Shown in pieces: positions 1-5,998 of a stretch of 6,559 bases of DNA. The notes beneath the pieces were generated by a model. The model was given only the letters and a program-made list of their open reading frames with translations, did not search any database and was not told the origin of the DNA. A program made the translations under genes and the position numbers. Position 1 is the first letter of the stretch. Every line of letters starts with the position of its first letter. The stretch lies in assembly GCA_012963895.1 (NCBI GenBank), contig DTUW01000045.1, positions 2,675-9,233 of the forward strand, read 5' to 3'. Source of the stretch: Campylobacterales bacterium. GTDB taxonomy: Bacteria; Campylobacterota; Campylobacteria; Campylobacterales; Thiovulaceae.

Positions 1-1
1 A

Positions 2-340
2 AATAGAGGGGAAATTGACAAAGTAAAAGATATTCTATTCGAATTTAGAGATGTGGAGATGAAATATCAACAGATGGCAAATATCTTCAAATTAGCATAT
101 CTCACCGACTTACGAAATACCATTAGAGAACATGGAGAATATTTGGAATATGTTTTGGATATTGTGAAAAGAGGAATTAGAAACTATTTCAAAATGTTTG
201 GAGAAGACCAAGAGATAAACGATTTGGTAGATGAGGTAAAGAGATTGAGCGGTGAAAAAATTATTGTTCCAAAATCTGAGATAGGAGATATTGCAAATTG
301 GAACCCAGATAAGATAAAAGATACAATTTTGGAATCTTAG
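2..340 (+). CDS. Unrecognised protein, C-terminal 112 residues (5' end outside window)
   Basis: The reading frame is open from the first bases of the window to the TAG at 338-340. A GTG at 53 and an ATG at 59 exist, but the in-frame upstream codons also read as plausible protein (NRGEIDKVKDILFEFRD), so this is most likely the tail of a longer gene. The visible part is rich in charged residues and looks mostly helical, for example YLEYVLDIVKRGIRNYFKMF, followed by a short segment with IIVP and an end of IKDTILES. There is no signal peptide, membrane segment or motif that I recognise. It lies 12 bases upstream of fliH in the same direction and is probably cotranscribed with it. In many Campylobacterota fliG precedes fliH, but this tail does not resemble the FliG C-terminal domain. 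Function unknown; the existence of the gene is fairly secure. Confidence 0.75.
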   Translation, partial: NRGEIDKVKDILFEFRDVEMKYQQMANIFKLAYLTDLRNTIREHGEYLEYVLDIVKRGIRNYFKMFGEDQEINDLVDEVKRLSGEKIIVPKSEIGDIANWNPDKIKDTILES

Positions 341-346
341 AAGGAG
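341..346 (+). promoter_or_regulatory. Ribosome binding site of fliH
   Basis: AAGGAG lies 6 bases before the ATG at 353, directly after the stop codon of the upstream gene. It is a strong Shine-Dalgarno match and fixes the fliH start. Confidence 0.75.
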
Positions 347-352
347 TATAGA

Positions 353-1180
353 ATGGGTGTAATTAGAGATGATGATAAAAATAGACATGTGATTACTAGC
401 TTTGTATTTAGAGAACTTGATAAAAAAGATGTTGTTCAGGAAGATGATGGATTTACTCCTATGTTTCATCAGCAACAGGCTCAACCAGAAGAGAAGCCAG
501 TAACTCCACCTCCAACCACAATAGAGCCTATTATCCCTCAACCCCATATAGTGGAACATCGAGAGGAGATAGAGAAGAGAGACAAGATGATTGAATCTCT
601 CTTAGAAAAGACTGATTTACTATCGCAAGAGTTGATAAAGGTTCAGGCTAAACTTACCAACCAAGAGAGCCTATTTCGCGATGAGATGTCAAAGGCAAAA
701 GATGAAGCATTTCATCGAGGGGTGCAGGAGGGGCTTACCCAAGCAAAGTTAGGACATGAAGCTGAATATAGAGAAAAAATCCACCAATTGGAAGATTCCA
801 TCAAGAAATTGGAAACTCTATCTGTCCAGTTTGAGAGTATGATAAAGAATTTAGAGAAAGAGCTAATTCATACCTCTATCGCTATTGCAAAAGAGGTTAT
901 CGATTCAGAAATAGCTTACAACAGCGGACAGGTAGCTATAAATCTTGCAAAATCTCTAATATCCAAATTGGAGGAAGCATCAGAGATAGAGCTAAGAGTA
1001 AATATGCAAGATTATGAGAGTGTCAAAGTTGGATTATCCGATTTACAACATGTCAAGATAGTTCCAGATAGTGCAGTTACTCGGGGTGGAGTAATTGTAA
1101 CAAGTGATGTTGGTTCAATTGAAGGCAATATTATGGAGAGATATAAGAAAATAAAAGATGACATTTTCTCGAAGATTTAG
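353..1180 (+). CDS. fliH: Flagellar assembly protein FliH (export ATPase regulator)
   Basis: FliH is a cytoplasmic stalk protein of the flagellar type III export apparatus. It dimerises, binds the ATPase FliI and tethers it to the C-ring and export gate. The 275 residues show the family layout. A short N-terminal motif (about residues 9-22, KNRHVITSFVFREL) resembles Campylobacterota FliH. It is followed by a Gln/Pro-rich linker (39-64) and a long charged coiled coil (about 69-172). Within it, residues 119-134 (AFHRGVQEGLTQAKLG) carry the Gly-every-fourth-residue pattern typical of FliH. A C-terminal domain (about 170-275) has IAKEVIDSEI and ends in RGGVIVTSDVGSIEGNI, the usual FliH/YscL end motif. 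The N-terminal Trp residues known from enterobacterial FliH are absent. It has a strong ribosome binding site, and its 3' end overlaps the next gene by 23 bases in another frame. The FliH assignment rests mainly on the C-terminal domain and the Gly pattern; V-type ATPase subunit E/YscL relatives are less likely. Confidence 0.85.
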   Translation: MGVIRDDDKNRHVITSFVFRELDKKDVVQEDDGFTPMFHQQQAQPEEKPVTPPPTTIEPIIPQPHIVEHREEIEKRDKMIESLLEKTDLLSQELIKVQAKLTNQESLFRDEMSKAKDEAFHRGVQEGLTQAKLGHEAEYREKIHQLEDSIKKLETLSVQFESMIKNLEKELIHTSIAIAKEVIDSEIAYNSGQVAINLAKSLISKLEEASEIELRVNMQDYESVKVGLSDLQHVKIVPDSAVTRGGVIVTSDVGSIEGNIMERYKKIKDDIFSKI

Positions 1181-1895
1181 GAAAGGTGCCTCCTTAGTTG
1201 AACTTCTATTTTCTATCGTCATTCTCGCTATTATCCTCTCTCCTATTCCAAAATTGATAAATTCTATCGGAGAGACTGCCGAAATAGTAGCATTGAAAGA
1301 TGCTATCAGTATTGGAACAGCAAAGACAATGCAACTTAGTCTATACTATTGGGACGAACACTCTCGCAGTTCTACCTATGGAAATACTCGACGAATTTTA
1401 GATACCAATAGTAGCAATTTTGGACGAGTTTCAAACTCTATTATTAGGGCTTGTGGTTTGACCAACAGGCTATACTTCGTAATTACAGAAGATACAAATA
1501 GAACCCTAATTTCAGCCTCTACCCCTCCCTATTTCCACGATGATGATGAATACAACTCATCTCGATATGACGACTTTGATGATTGGAAAAATTTCATATT
1601 GGAATACAACTCCTCTCGTGGTGCTGATATGAAATCTTTCGATTTTCAATTGAGTTTTGATATTTACTATATCAACGATAGCTATGGGGGATTTTTGGAC
1701 AGAAATAGTAGCAGGGTTACAATCGTTCTGAATAAGAATAATATCAATTCAAAGGATACCAATCTCACCTCAAATCTGAAATTTGCAAAATTACGAGCTA
1801 CCCAACTTGATAGCGATAATCCTCTGAAATTCAACCTTCAATATATTTCAGCCAATATTGGAGAGGTCGATTACAAGGCTCGATATATCGAATGA
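1158..1895 (+). CDS. Prepilin-type (pseudopilin-like) protein with N-terminal methylation motif
   Basis: This is a probable substrate of prepilin peptidase, either a minor pilin or a type II secretion pseudopilin. The 10-residue basic leader (MTFSRRFRKG) is followed by ASLVELLFSIVILAIIL. That gives Gly at -1, Glu at mature position +5 and a hydrophobic helix of about 20 residues, the classic class III signal. The remaining ~205 residues form a large, polar, Tyr/Asp/Asn/Ser-rich head with one Cys (residue 99). It holds three NSSR tetrapeptides (133-136, 151-154, 183-186) and an Asp-rich patch at 128-142. At 245 aa it is longer than many major pilins and better fits a minor pseudopilin. The start at 1158 is forced, because no other start codon precedes the leader; the gene therefore begins inside fliH. 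Its stop overlaps the murJ start by ATGA. No assembly ATPase, platform protein or peptidase is in the window, so its machine cannot be named. Confidence 0.75.
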   Translation: MTFSRRFRKGASLVELLFSIVILAIILSPIPKLINSIGETAEIVALKDAISIGTAKTMQLSLYYWDEHSRSSTYGNTRRILDTNSSNFGRVSNSIIRACGLTNRLYFVITEDTNRTLISASTPPYFHDDDEYNSSRYDDFDDWKNFILEYNSSRGADMKSFDFQLSFDIYYINDSYGGFLDRNSSRVTIVLNKNNINSKDTNLTSNLKFAKLRATQLDSDNPLKFNLQYISANIGEVDYKARYIE

Positions 1896-3226
1896 TAAAG
1901 GCTATATTTACCAATACTACTGGAATTCTCTTTTCCAGAATAACCGGTTTCATTCGCGATTTACTCACAGCCTCTATTTTGGGGGTGAATATATATAGTG
2001 ATATATTCTTTGTAGCTTTTCAGTTTCCCAATCTATTTAGGCGGGTCTTTGGAGAGGGAGCATTCTCCCAAACTTTCCTACCAACATTTATCAGAGTTAG
2101 AAAGAAGGGGCTTTTTTCAGCCTCTATTTTCTATCGTCTTGTCTCTGCTATTTTGATACTTACTATTTTGGTATATATCTTTGATAGTGAAGTTACTAAG
2201 ATGATAGCTATCGGTTTTGATAGTGAAACTATCGAAAAGGCTTCTACATTTGTAAAGATAAATTTTTGGTATCTGCTACTGGTATTCTTCACAACATTTC
2301 TATCTGCCCTCCTTCACTATCGAGAACATTTCGCAACTACTGCATACTCTACTGCTCTGTTGAATATTTCTCTAATTTCTGCCTTGCTTCTCTCCAAAGG
2401 TGGAGACGGTGAACAGATAGTCTATTTTCTTAGTTATGGAGTTCTTATCGGCGGTCTTCTCCAAGTTATCGCCCACCTCATCGCTATCCGAATCTACTCT
2501 ATGGATAGGGTATTTTTTGGAGGATTGCTAAGACTTAATAAACTCGATGAGGTTGAGAGTGAAACAAAAGGATTTTTTAAAAGATTTCTCTTTGCTATTT
2601 GGGGAGGTGGAACGGCTCAAATCTCTTCATTTTTGGATACTCTCCTAGCTTCACTCCTTACCACAGGTTCTATTAGCTATCTCTATTTTGCAAATAGGGT
2701 TTTCCAATTTCCCTTAGCACTCTTTGCGATAGCAACCACAACGGCAATATTTCCGAGAGTTTCTAAATATATAAAAGTTGGAAATCAGGAAAAGGCAGAG
2801 GAACTATTTAGGGAAGGGTTTTGGATTTTGTTATCCCTGCTATCTATTGCAACTATTATAGGAATTCTCTTTTCAGAAGAGATAGTATCTCTACTATTTG
2901 AAAGAGGGGCTTTTGGAGAAGAGGATAGGATAGCCACTGCACAAGTTCTAAGATATTACCTATTTGGATTGGTAATTTTCGGAATAGCTAAGCTCTTTTC
3001 ACTCTGGCTCTATGCTCACGAGAAGATGGATATATCAGCGAGAATATCCACCTATTCCCTAATAGTGAAGATGGTATCAGCTCCTATATTGGTCTATCTT
3101 CTGAATATGGGGGTTGCCGGTCTCGCTTTTTCAACTACGATAAGTAGTGGGGTGGTTCTGGTTCTCACATTGAGGGAGTTTGGTTGGAAAAGGTTTGGAA
3201 AGATTTTTACTAAGGAGAAGATATGA
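1892..3226 (+). CDS. murJ: Lipid II flippase MurJ (MVF family, MOP superfamily)
   Basis: MurJ flips undecaprenyl-linked lipid II across the inner membrane for peptidoglycan synthesis. The N-terminal signature is clear: SRITGFIRD (15-23), then SDIFFVAFQFPNLFRRVFGEGAFSQTFLP in pieces (36-64). Residues that match the functional charges of E. coli MurJ are present: R16, R22, D37 and R50 (E. coli R18, R24, D39, R52), and R269 in YFANRVFQFP, matching E. coli R270. I count about 12 hydrophobic segments ending near residue 427, followed by a short basic tail. At 444 residues it is shorter than E. coli MurJ (511 aa, 14 segments), so the last two segments seem absent. The gene starts at an ATGA overlap with the pilin-like gene and has only a weak AAGG at 1875-1878, 13 bases away, so translational coupling is likely. 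It ends in an ATGA overlap with ugd. Confidence 0.92.
   Translation: MIKAIFTNTTGILFSRITGFIRDLLTASILGVNIYSDIFFVAFQFPNLFRRVFGEGAFSQTFLPTFIRVRKKGLFSASIFYRLVSAILILTILVYIFDSEVTKMIAIGFDSETIEKASTFVKINFWYLLLVFFTTFLSALLHYREHFATTAYSTALLNISLISALLLSKGGDGEQIVYFLSYGVLIGGLLQVIAHLIAIRIYSMDRVFFGGLLRLNKLDEVESETKGFFKRFLFAIWGGGTAQISSFLDTLLASLLTTGSISYLYFANRVFQFPLALFAIATTTAIFPRVSKYIKVGNQEKAEELFREGFWILLSLLSIATIIGILFSEEIVSLLFERGAFGEEDRIATAQVLRYYLFGLVIFGIAKLFSLWLYAHEKMDISARISTYSLIVKMVSAPILVYLLNMGVAGLAFSTTISSGVVLVLTLREFGWKRFGKIFTKEKI
3212..3217 (+). promoter_or_regulatory. Ribosome binding site of ugd, inside murJ
   Basis: AAGGAG lies 5 bases before the ATG at 3223, inside the last codons of murJ. It supports the ATGA-overlap start for ugd and means ugd need not rely on translational coupling alone. 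Confidence 0.7.
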
Positions 3227-4386
3227 AAATAGGTGTTGCAGGTATAGGATATGTAGGATTGGCTAATGGAATTATGCTATCCCTAAAACATGAAGTAGTT
3301 CTATTGGATATAGTTCCTGAAAGGGTGGAGAAAGTCAATAGAAGAGAGTTGCCGATAGTCGATAGAGATATGGAGGAGTATTTTCGAAAATATAGACTCA
3401 ATCTTAGAGCCACTTTGGATAAGAGAGAGACATACCAAAATAGCGATTTTGTGATAGTTGCAACTCCAACAGATTACGACCCAGAAAGTGGCTATTTTGA
3501 TACCTCATCGGTTGAAGCTGTAATTAGAGATATATTGGAAATCAACCCCAAAGCTACAATTATCATAAAATCGACTATTCCAGTTGGCTACACTGAACAG
3601 GTTCGGAGCAGGTTTGGAGTTTCTAATATTCTCTTCTCTCCTGAATTTCTAAGAGAGGGAAAGGCTTTATATGACAATCTCTATCCAAGTCGTATTATTA
3701 TTGGAGATAAAGGGGAGATGGGCAGAAGAGCAGGAGAGCTTTTGAGTGAAGGGGTAAAAAAAGATGTCCCTATCCTATATACCACCTCCACAGAAGCAGA
3801 AGCGATAAAGCTATTTGCAAATACCTATCTCGCAATGAGGATTGCCTTTTTCAACGAGCTTGATACATATGCAAAGATTCACAATTTAGATACCAAAGCT
3901 ATTATTCAAGGGGTAAGCCTTGACCCAAGAATAGGGGATTTTTACAATAATCCATCTTTTGGATATGGTGGCTACTGTCTCCCGAAAGATACTAAGCAAC
4001 TTATGGCAAATTACAAAGATATACCCCATAATCTGATTTCTGCAATAGTTGAAGCCAATCAAACTAGAAAAATATTTATTGCTGATGATATTTTGAGACA
4101 TAACCCAAAAGTTGTTGGAATATATAGATTGACTATGAAGAGGGATAGTGATAATTTTCGAGAGTCTTCAATTCAAGATATTATCAGGTATTTGAAAAAC
4201 AGAGTTGAGATAGTGATATATGAACCCCTATTAAAAGAGGATAACTATTTGGGTTGTCCGGTAATTGGGGATATTGAAGAGTTTGCAAAAACATCAGATT
4301 TGATAGTAGCAAATAGGGTTGATGAGGTGGTGAAAAGTTTTGGAGAAAAACTATATAGTAGGGATATGTTGCAAAGGGATAGTTAA
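3223..4386 (+). CDS. ugd: UDP-glucose 6-dehydrogenase
   Basis: This cytoplasmic enzyme oxidises UDP-glucose to UDP-glucuronate with two NAD+, supplying precursor for capsule, LPS or other surface glycans. The 387 residues align along their whole length with the short E. coli-type Ugd (388 aa). The Rossmann motif GIGYVG is at 7-12 with the ribose-binding Asp at 29 (LLDI). ATPTDYDP is at 80-87, KSTIPVG at 116-122 and FSPEFLREGKALYDN at 138-152. EAEAIKLFANTYLAMR at 191-206 contains Lys196 and Asn200. The catalytic loop FGYGGYCLPKDTKQ (246-259) holds nucleophile Cys252 and Asp256. The C-terminal UDP-binding domain keeps VGIYRLTMK and SDNFRESSIQ (309-318). All key residues are intact. It is the last gene of the + strand unit, and its stop codon overlaps the stop of convergent cheD by 4 bases. 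A GDP-mannose dehydrogenase is unlikely given the close Ugd match. Confidence 0.95.
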   Translation: MKIGVAGIGYVGLANGIMLSLKHEVVLLDIVPERVEKVNRRELPIVDRDMEEYFRKYRLNLRATLDKRETYQNSDFVIVATPTDYDPESGYFDTSSVEAVIRDILEINPKATIIIKSTIPVGYTEQVRSRFGVSNILFSPEFLREGKALYDNLYPSRIIIGDKGEMGRRAGELLSEGVKKDVPILYTTSTEAEAIKLFANTYLAMRIAFFNELDTYAKIHNLDTKAIIQGVSLDPRIGDFYNNPSFGYGGYCLPKDTKQLMANYKDIPHNLISAIVEANQTRKIFIADDILRHNPKVVGIYRLTMKRDSDNFRESSIQDIIRYLKNRVEIVIYEPLLKEDNYLGCPVIGDIEEFAKTSDLIVANRVDEVVKSFGEKLYSRDMLQRDS

Positions 4387-4835
4387 GCTCGGTTCTCTCT
4401 TATCGTTATCTCTCCTGTATCACTTTTAAAAGAGAGATACCGCCCCACCTCTTTTCCAACTTCAACTATATCAATAGCAATATCTTCTCTATCAAGTATC
4501 TTTTTAGCCATTTGGACATTTCGGATACCGATAGGTAGAGTATCTATTGAAAAACCTCCGAGAGTAGCCCCTCCAACTATATTTGCTATAAGGTTTCTCT
4601 TTTCACTCCCCTTTTCTAACATAAGTTGGATAAGTTTTGAAACTCCAACATCTCCATATCTAACATTTTTGATACCTATCCCGTTCCATTCAGGTTCAAA
4701 GAAGTGGAGCAGTCCGCCAATTTTCAAAACTCTATCGTAAAGAGTAACAGCTACCGAAGAGCCAACCATAGTAACAATTTCAGTGGGTTTATCAGCTATG
4801 TATATCTCTTCGGAAATAATGATATGTTTATCCAT
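4383..4835 (-). CDS. cheD: CheD-family chemoreceptor deamidase homologue, catalytic Cys replaced by Ser
   Basis: CheD enzymes deamidate specific Gln residues of methyl-accepting chemotaxis receptors to Glu and, in some bacteria, interact with the CheY-P phosphatase CheC. The 150 residues cover the full single-domain fold: EIVTMVGSSVAVTLYD (19-34), IGGLLHFFEP (39-48), RYGDVGVSKLI (59-69), IVGGATLGG (86-94), PIGIRNV (101-107) and a final strand with TGEITIRE (140-147). Compared with Thermotoga maritima CheD, the His (H44) and the Thr (T22) of the active site are present. The nucleophile position, Cys27 in GSC, is Ser27 here, encoded TCG. No other Cys occurs in the protein. The ATG at 4833-4835 is preceded by only a weak GAGAT. 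There is no cheA, cheW, cheC or receptor gene in the window. It is either a catalytically altered CheD or a binding-only version. Confidence 0.85.
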   Translation of the reverse strand: MDKHIIISEEIYIADKPTEIVTMVGSSVAVTLYDRVLKIGGLLHFFEPEWNGIGIKNVRYGDVGVSKLIQLMLEKGSEKRNLIANIVGGATLGGFSIDTLPIGIRNVQMAKKILDREDIAIDIVEVGKEVGRYLSFKSDTGEITIRENRA

Positions 4836-4846
4836 ATCTCAAAATA

Positions 4847-4945
4847 TCCCCTATTTTCAACATATTTGTATATTTTATAATATTTTCAATCAGATGAACT
4901 AATAGCAAAGGTATATCCTTCAAATTTTTGAAAATAGAGGGTAAA
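4847..4945. repeat. Three copies of a 9-base word in the divergent intergenic region, two inside a longer inverted block
   Basis: TATTTTCAA occurs at 4852-4860 and 4881-4889 on the + strand, and as its complement TTGAAAATA at 4928-4936. The outer copies extend into a longer similarity: CCCTATTTTCAACATATTTG at 4849-4868 versus, on the other strand, CCTCTATTTTCAAAAATTTG at 4922-4941. As a result, reading toward each of the two divergent genes, the same block (CAAAT..TTGAAAATAG.GGG) precedes the start codon. The arrangement suggests either a shared regulator site or duplicated promoter elements. AT-rich sequence makes short matches easier by chance, so only the existence of the repeats is certain. 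Confidence 0.5.
4872..4877 (-). promoter_or_regulatory. Possible -10 element for cheD
   Basis: On the - strand, TAAAAT at 4877-4872 lies about 37 bases before the cheD ATG and could serve as a -10 box with a leader of about 30 bases. No good -35 is seen, which is common in Campylobacterota promoters. The region is so AT-rich that this call is weak. Confidence 0.2.
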
Positions 4946-4947
4946 AT
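4919..4947 (+). promoter_or_regulatory. Candidate sigma-70-type promoter of the DUF302 gene
   Basis: TTCAAA at 4919-4924, a 17-base spacer and TAAAAT at 4942-4947 form a plausible -35/-10 pair, giving a leader of roughly 25-30 bases before the ATG at 4980. The -35 box is also the left arm of a perfect 6-2-6 inverted repeat (TTCAAATTTTTGAA, 4919-4932), which could be an operator. Confidence 0.35.
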
Positions 4948-4969
4948 AACAAAAAATTATCAAATTAGT

Positions 4970-4974
4970 AGGAG
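4970..4974 (+). promoter_or_regulatory. Ribosome binding site of the DUF302 gene
   Basis: AGGAG lies 5 bases before the ATG at 4980. It supports this start, which also gives a good signal peptide. Confidence 0.7.
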
Positions 4975-4979
4975 TTATT

Positions 4980-5957
4980 ATGGTAATTTCACGACTTTTA
5001 AAAAGTGGATTGGCTGTCTCTGTTGCTATGAGTTTGGGATACTCACTCGCAACAGCAAAAGAGCTTGGGGCTGAATTGTGGGGAACTCCGGGAGACCAAG
5101 ATGCTAAATTTATGAAGATGACTAAGAAGATGGAAGAGATGGGATTTGTTATCTCTGACCCACACCCACATATCAACATGGGATATGAGAAGTTTTTTGG
5201 TTCTACAAAACTGGATAATCTTGGTTTCTTTTCAACTGCTCACGATGAGAAAGTTAGAAAACTTTTAGAAAAATATCCTGAGCTTGGAGGTTTCACCCCT
5301 TTCAACCTACATATATTCAAAAAGAAAGGGAAAAACACTACTTGGGTTGGACACCTACGACCAGAGGTAATGGCTGATATTGTTGGACTTGAAGACCCAC
5401 AAGCACGAGCTGAATGGAATGAGATTTTCCGACCACTAGACCAACTTATTATAAAAGAGATGGGAGCTACAAAGGTTAAAAATCTTTACTTCGATACTCT
5501 CCCTGAGAAAACTATGATGAAGTTTGTTATCGATGTCGATATGGACGAGTATGATAATGATGTTGAGACTTTTGCCGAAGAGTTTCAAGAGCAGTTTGAA
5601 GAGGTTTTCGAAAAAGCTGGTTACTTAATTGCTGGATACAAAAATATCAAAGAGACCTATGACGACATGGAAAAAGAGTTCAAATATCCAGCCTATTGGG
5701 TATATAGTCTCTGCCACTTCCCATTTTCAAATGCAATCTTCAATGATGTTCCAGAAGCTGGTATTTTCGCTCCATGTTCGCTCTATATGTATCTAAATGA
5801 GGAACAAAACAAGTTGTATATCGGTATGCCAACACTTGCTAACTGGATAAAAGTAGCCAATATCACCGACCCTGAAAAGATAAAGATGATTGAGAATTTA
5901 GATAAAGAGATAGTTCAGCTTTTTGTAGAAAAGTTAGGAGCTAAGGAGATAGACTAA
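4980..5957 (+). CDS. Exported protein with two tandem DUF302-like domains
   Basis: The first ~26 residues look like a Sec signal peptide: basic N-terminus (R5, K8), hydrophobic stretch LAVSVAMSLGYSLA and an ATA end (24-26). A periplasmic location is likely. The mature part consists of two copies of one fold. The second copy (about 195-322) matches DUF302: a helix ending EKAGYLIAGYKNI, then EAGIFAPCSLYMYL (259-272), then NKLYIGMPTLANWI, then TDPEKIKMIENLDKEIVQLF. The first copy (about 38-160) has the same order: EEMGFVISDPHPHI, LGGFTPFNLHIF (102-113), TTWVGHLRPEVMADI, EDPQARAEWNEIFRPLDQLI. The only Cys residues are C245 and C266, both in copy two; copy one has Phe at the position of C266. The function of DUF302 is not established. 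It stands alone, divergent from cheD, with its own ribosome binding site and probable promoter. I do not see a metal- or heme-binding CXXCH motif. Confidence 0.75.
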   Translation: MVISRLLKSGLAVSVAMSLGYSLATAKELGAELWGTPGDQDAKFMKMTKKMEEMGFVISDPHPHINMGYEKFFGSTKLDNLGFFSTAHDEKVRKLLEKYPELGGFTPFNLHIFKKKGKNTTWVGHLRPEVMADIVGLEDPQARAEWNEIFRPLDQLIIKEMGATKVKNLYFDTLPEKTMMKFVIDVDMDEYDNDVETFAEEFQEQFEEVFEKAGYLIAGYKNIKETYDDMEKEFKYPAYWVYSLCHFPFSNAIFNDVPEAGIFAPCSLYMYLNEEQNKLYIGMPTLANWIKVANITDPEKIKMIENLDKEIVQLFVEKLGAKEID

Positions 5958-5962
5958 ATTCC

Positions 5963-5988
5963 AAAAAAGGGGGGATATAGTCTCCCCT
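5963..5988 (-). terminator. Intrinsic terminator for the CNB-domain gene, perhaps bidirectional
   Basis: On the - strand, AGGGG (5988-5984) pairs with CCCCT (5972-5968), with a further short GA/TC pairing possible toward the loop, and the stem is followed by five more T (5967-5963). It starts 10 bases after the stop of the CNB gene. Read on the + strand the same hairpin has an uninterrupted 8-base-pair stem (one G-U pair) with loop TATAG, but it is followed by CCTCCATATTT rather than a T-run. It may therefore stop + strand transcripts less efficiently. Confidence 0.65.
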
Positions 5989-5998
5989 CCCTCCATAT

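Noticed and set aside
2..340. The first gene as fliG, from its place before fliH
   Set aside because: The visible C-terminal 112 residues do not show FliG C-terminal features, so position alone is not enough.
110..559. 150-codon open frame on the - strand
   Set aside because: It lies opposite the unrecognised partial gene and the start of fliH, reads as a low-complexity Ile/Phe/Ser-rich protein with no ribosome binding site, and crosses a gene boundary; a shadow of the + strand genes.
3210..4101. Two short - strand open frames (3210-3413 and 3886-4101) inside ugd
   Set aside because: Both are antisense to highly conserved ugd coding sequence and show no protein features.
4407..4439. Perfect 8-base inverted repeat TATCTCTC/GAGAGATA just after the ugd stop
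   Set aside because: The loop is 17 bases, no T-run follows on the + strand, and it lies in the coding end of cheD; it may be chance in CT/GA-rich sequence, so it is not called as a terminator.
4876..4881. Perfect TATAAT on the + strand as a promoter for the DUF302 gene
   Set aside because: No reasonable -35 at 16-18 bases, and it would imply a leader of about 90 bases; in such AT-rich DNA the hexamer is expected by chance. The TTCAAA-17-TAAAAT pair closer to the gene is preferred.
4886..5179. 97-codon open frame on the - strand across the promoter region of the DUF302 gene
   Set aside because: It is antisense to a good signal peptide and domain start, has no recognisable product and would destroy the divergent promoter arrangement.
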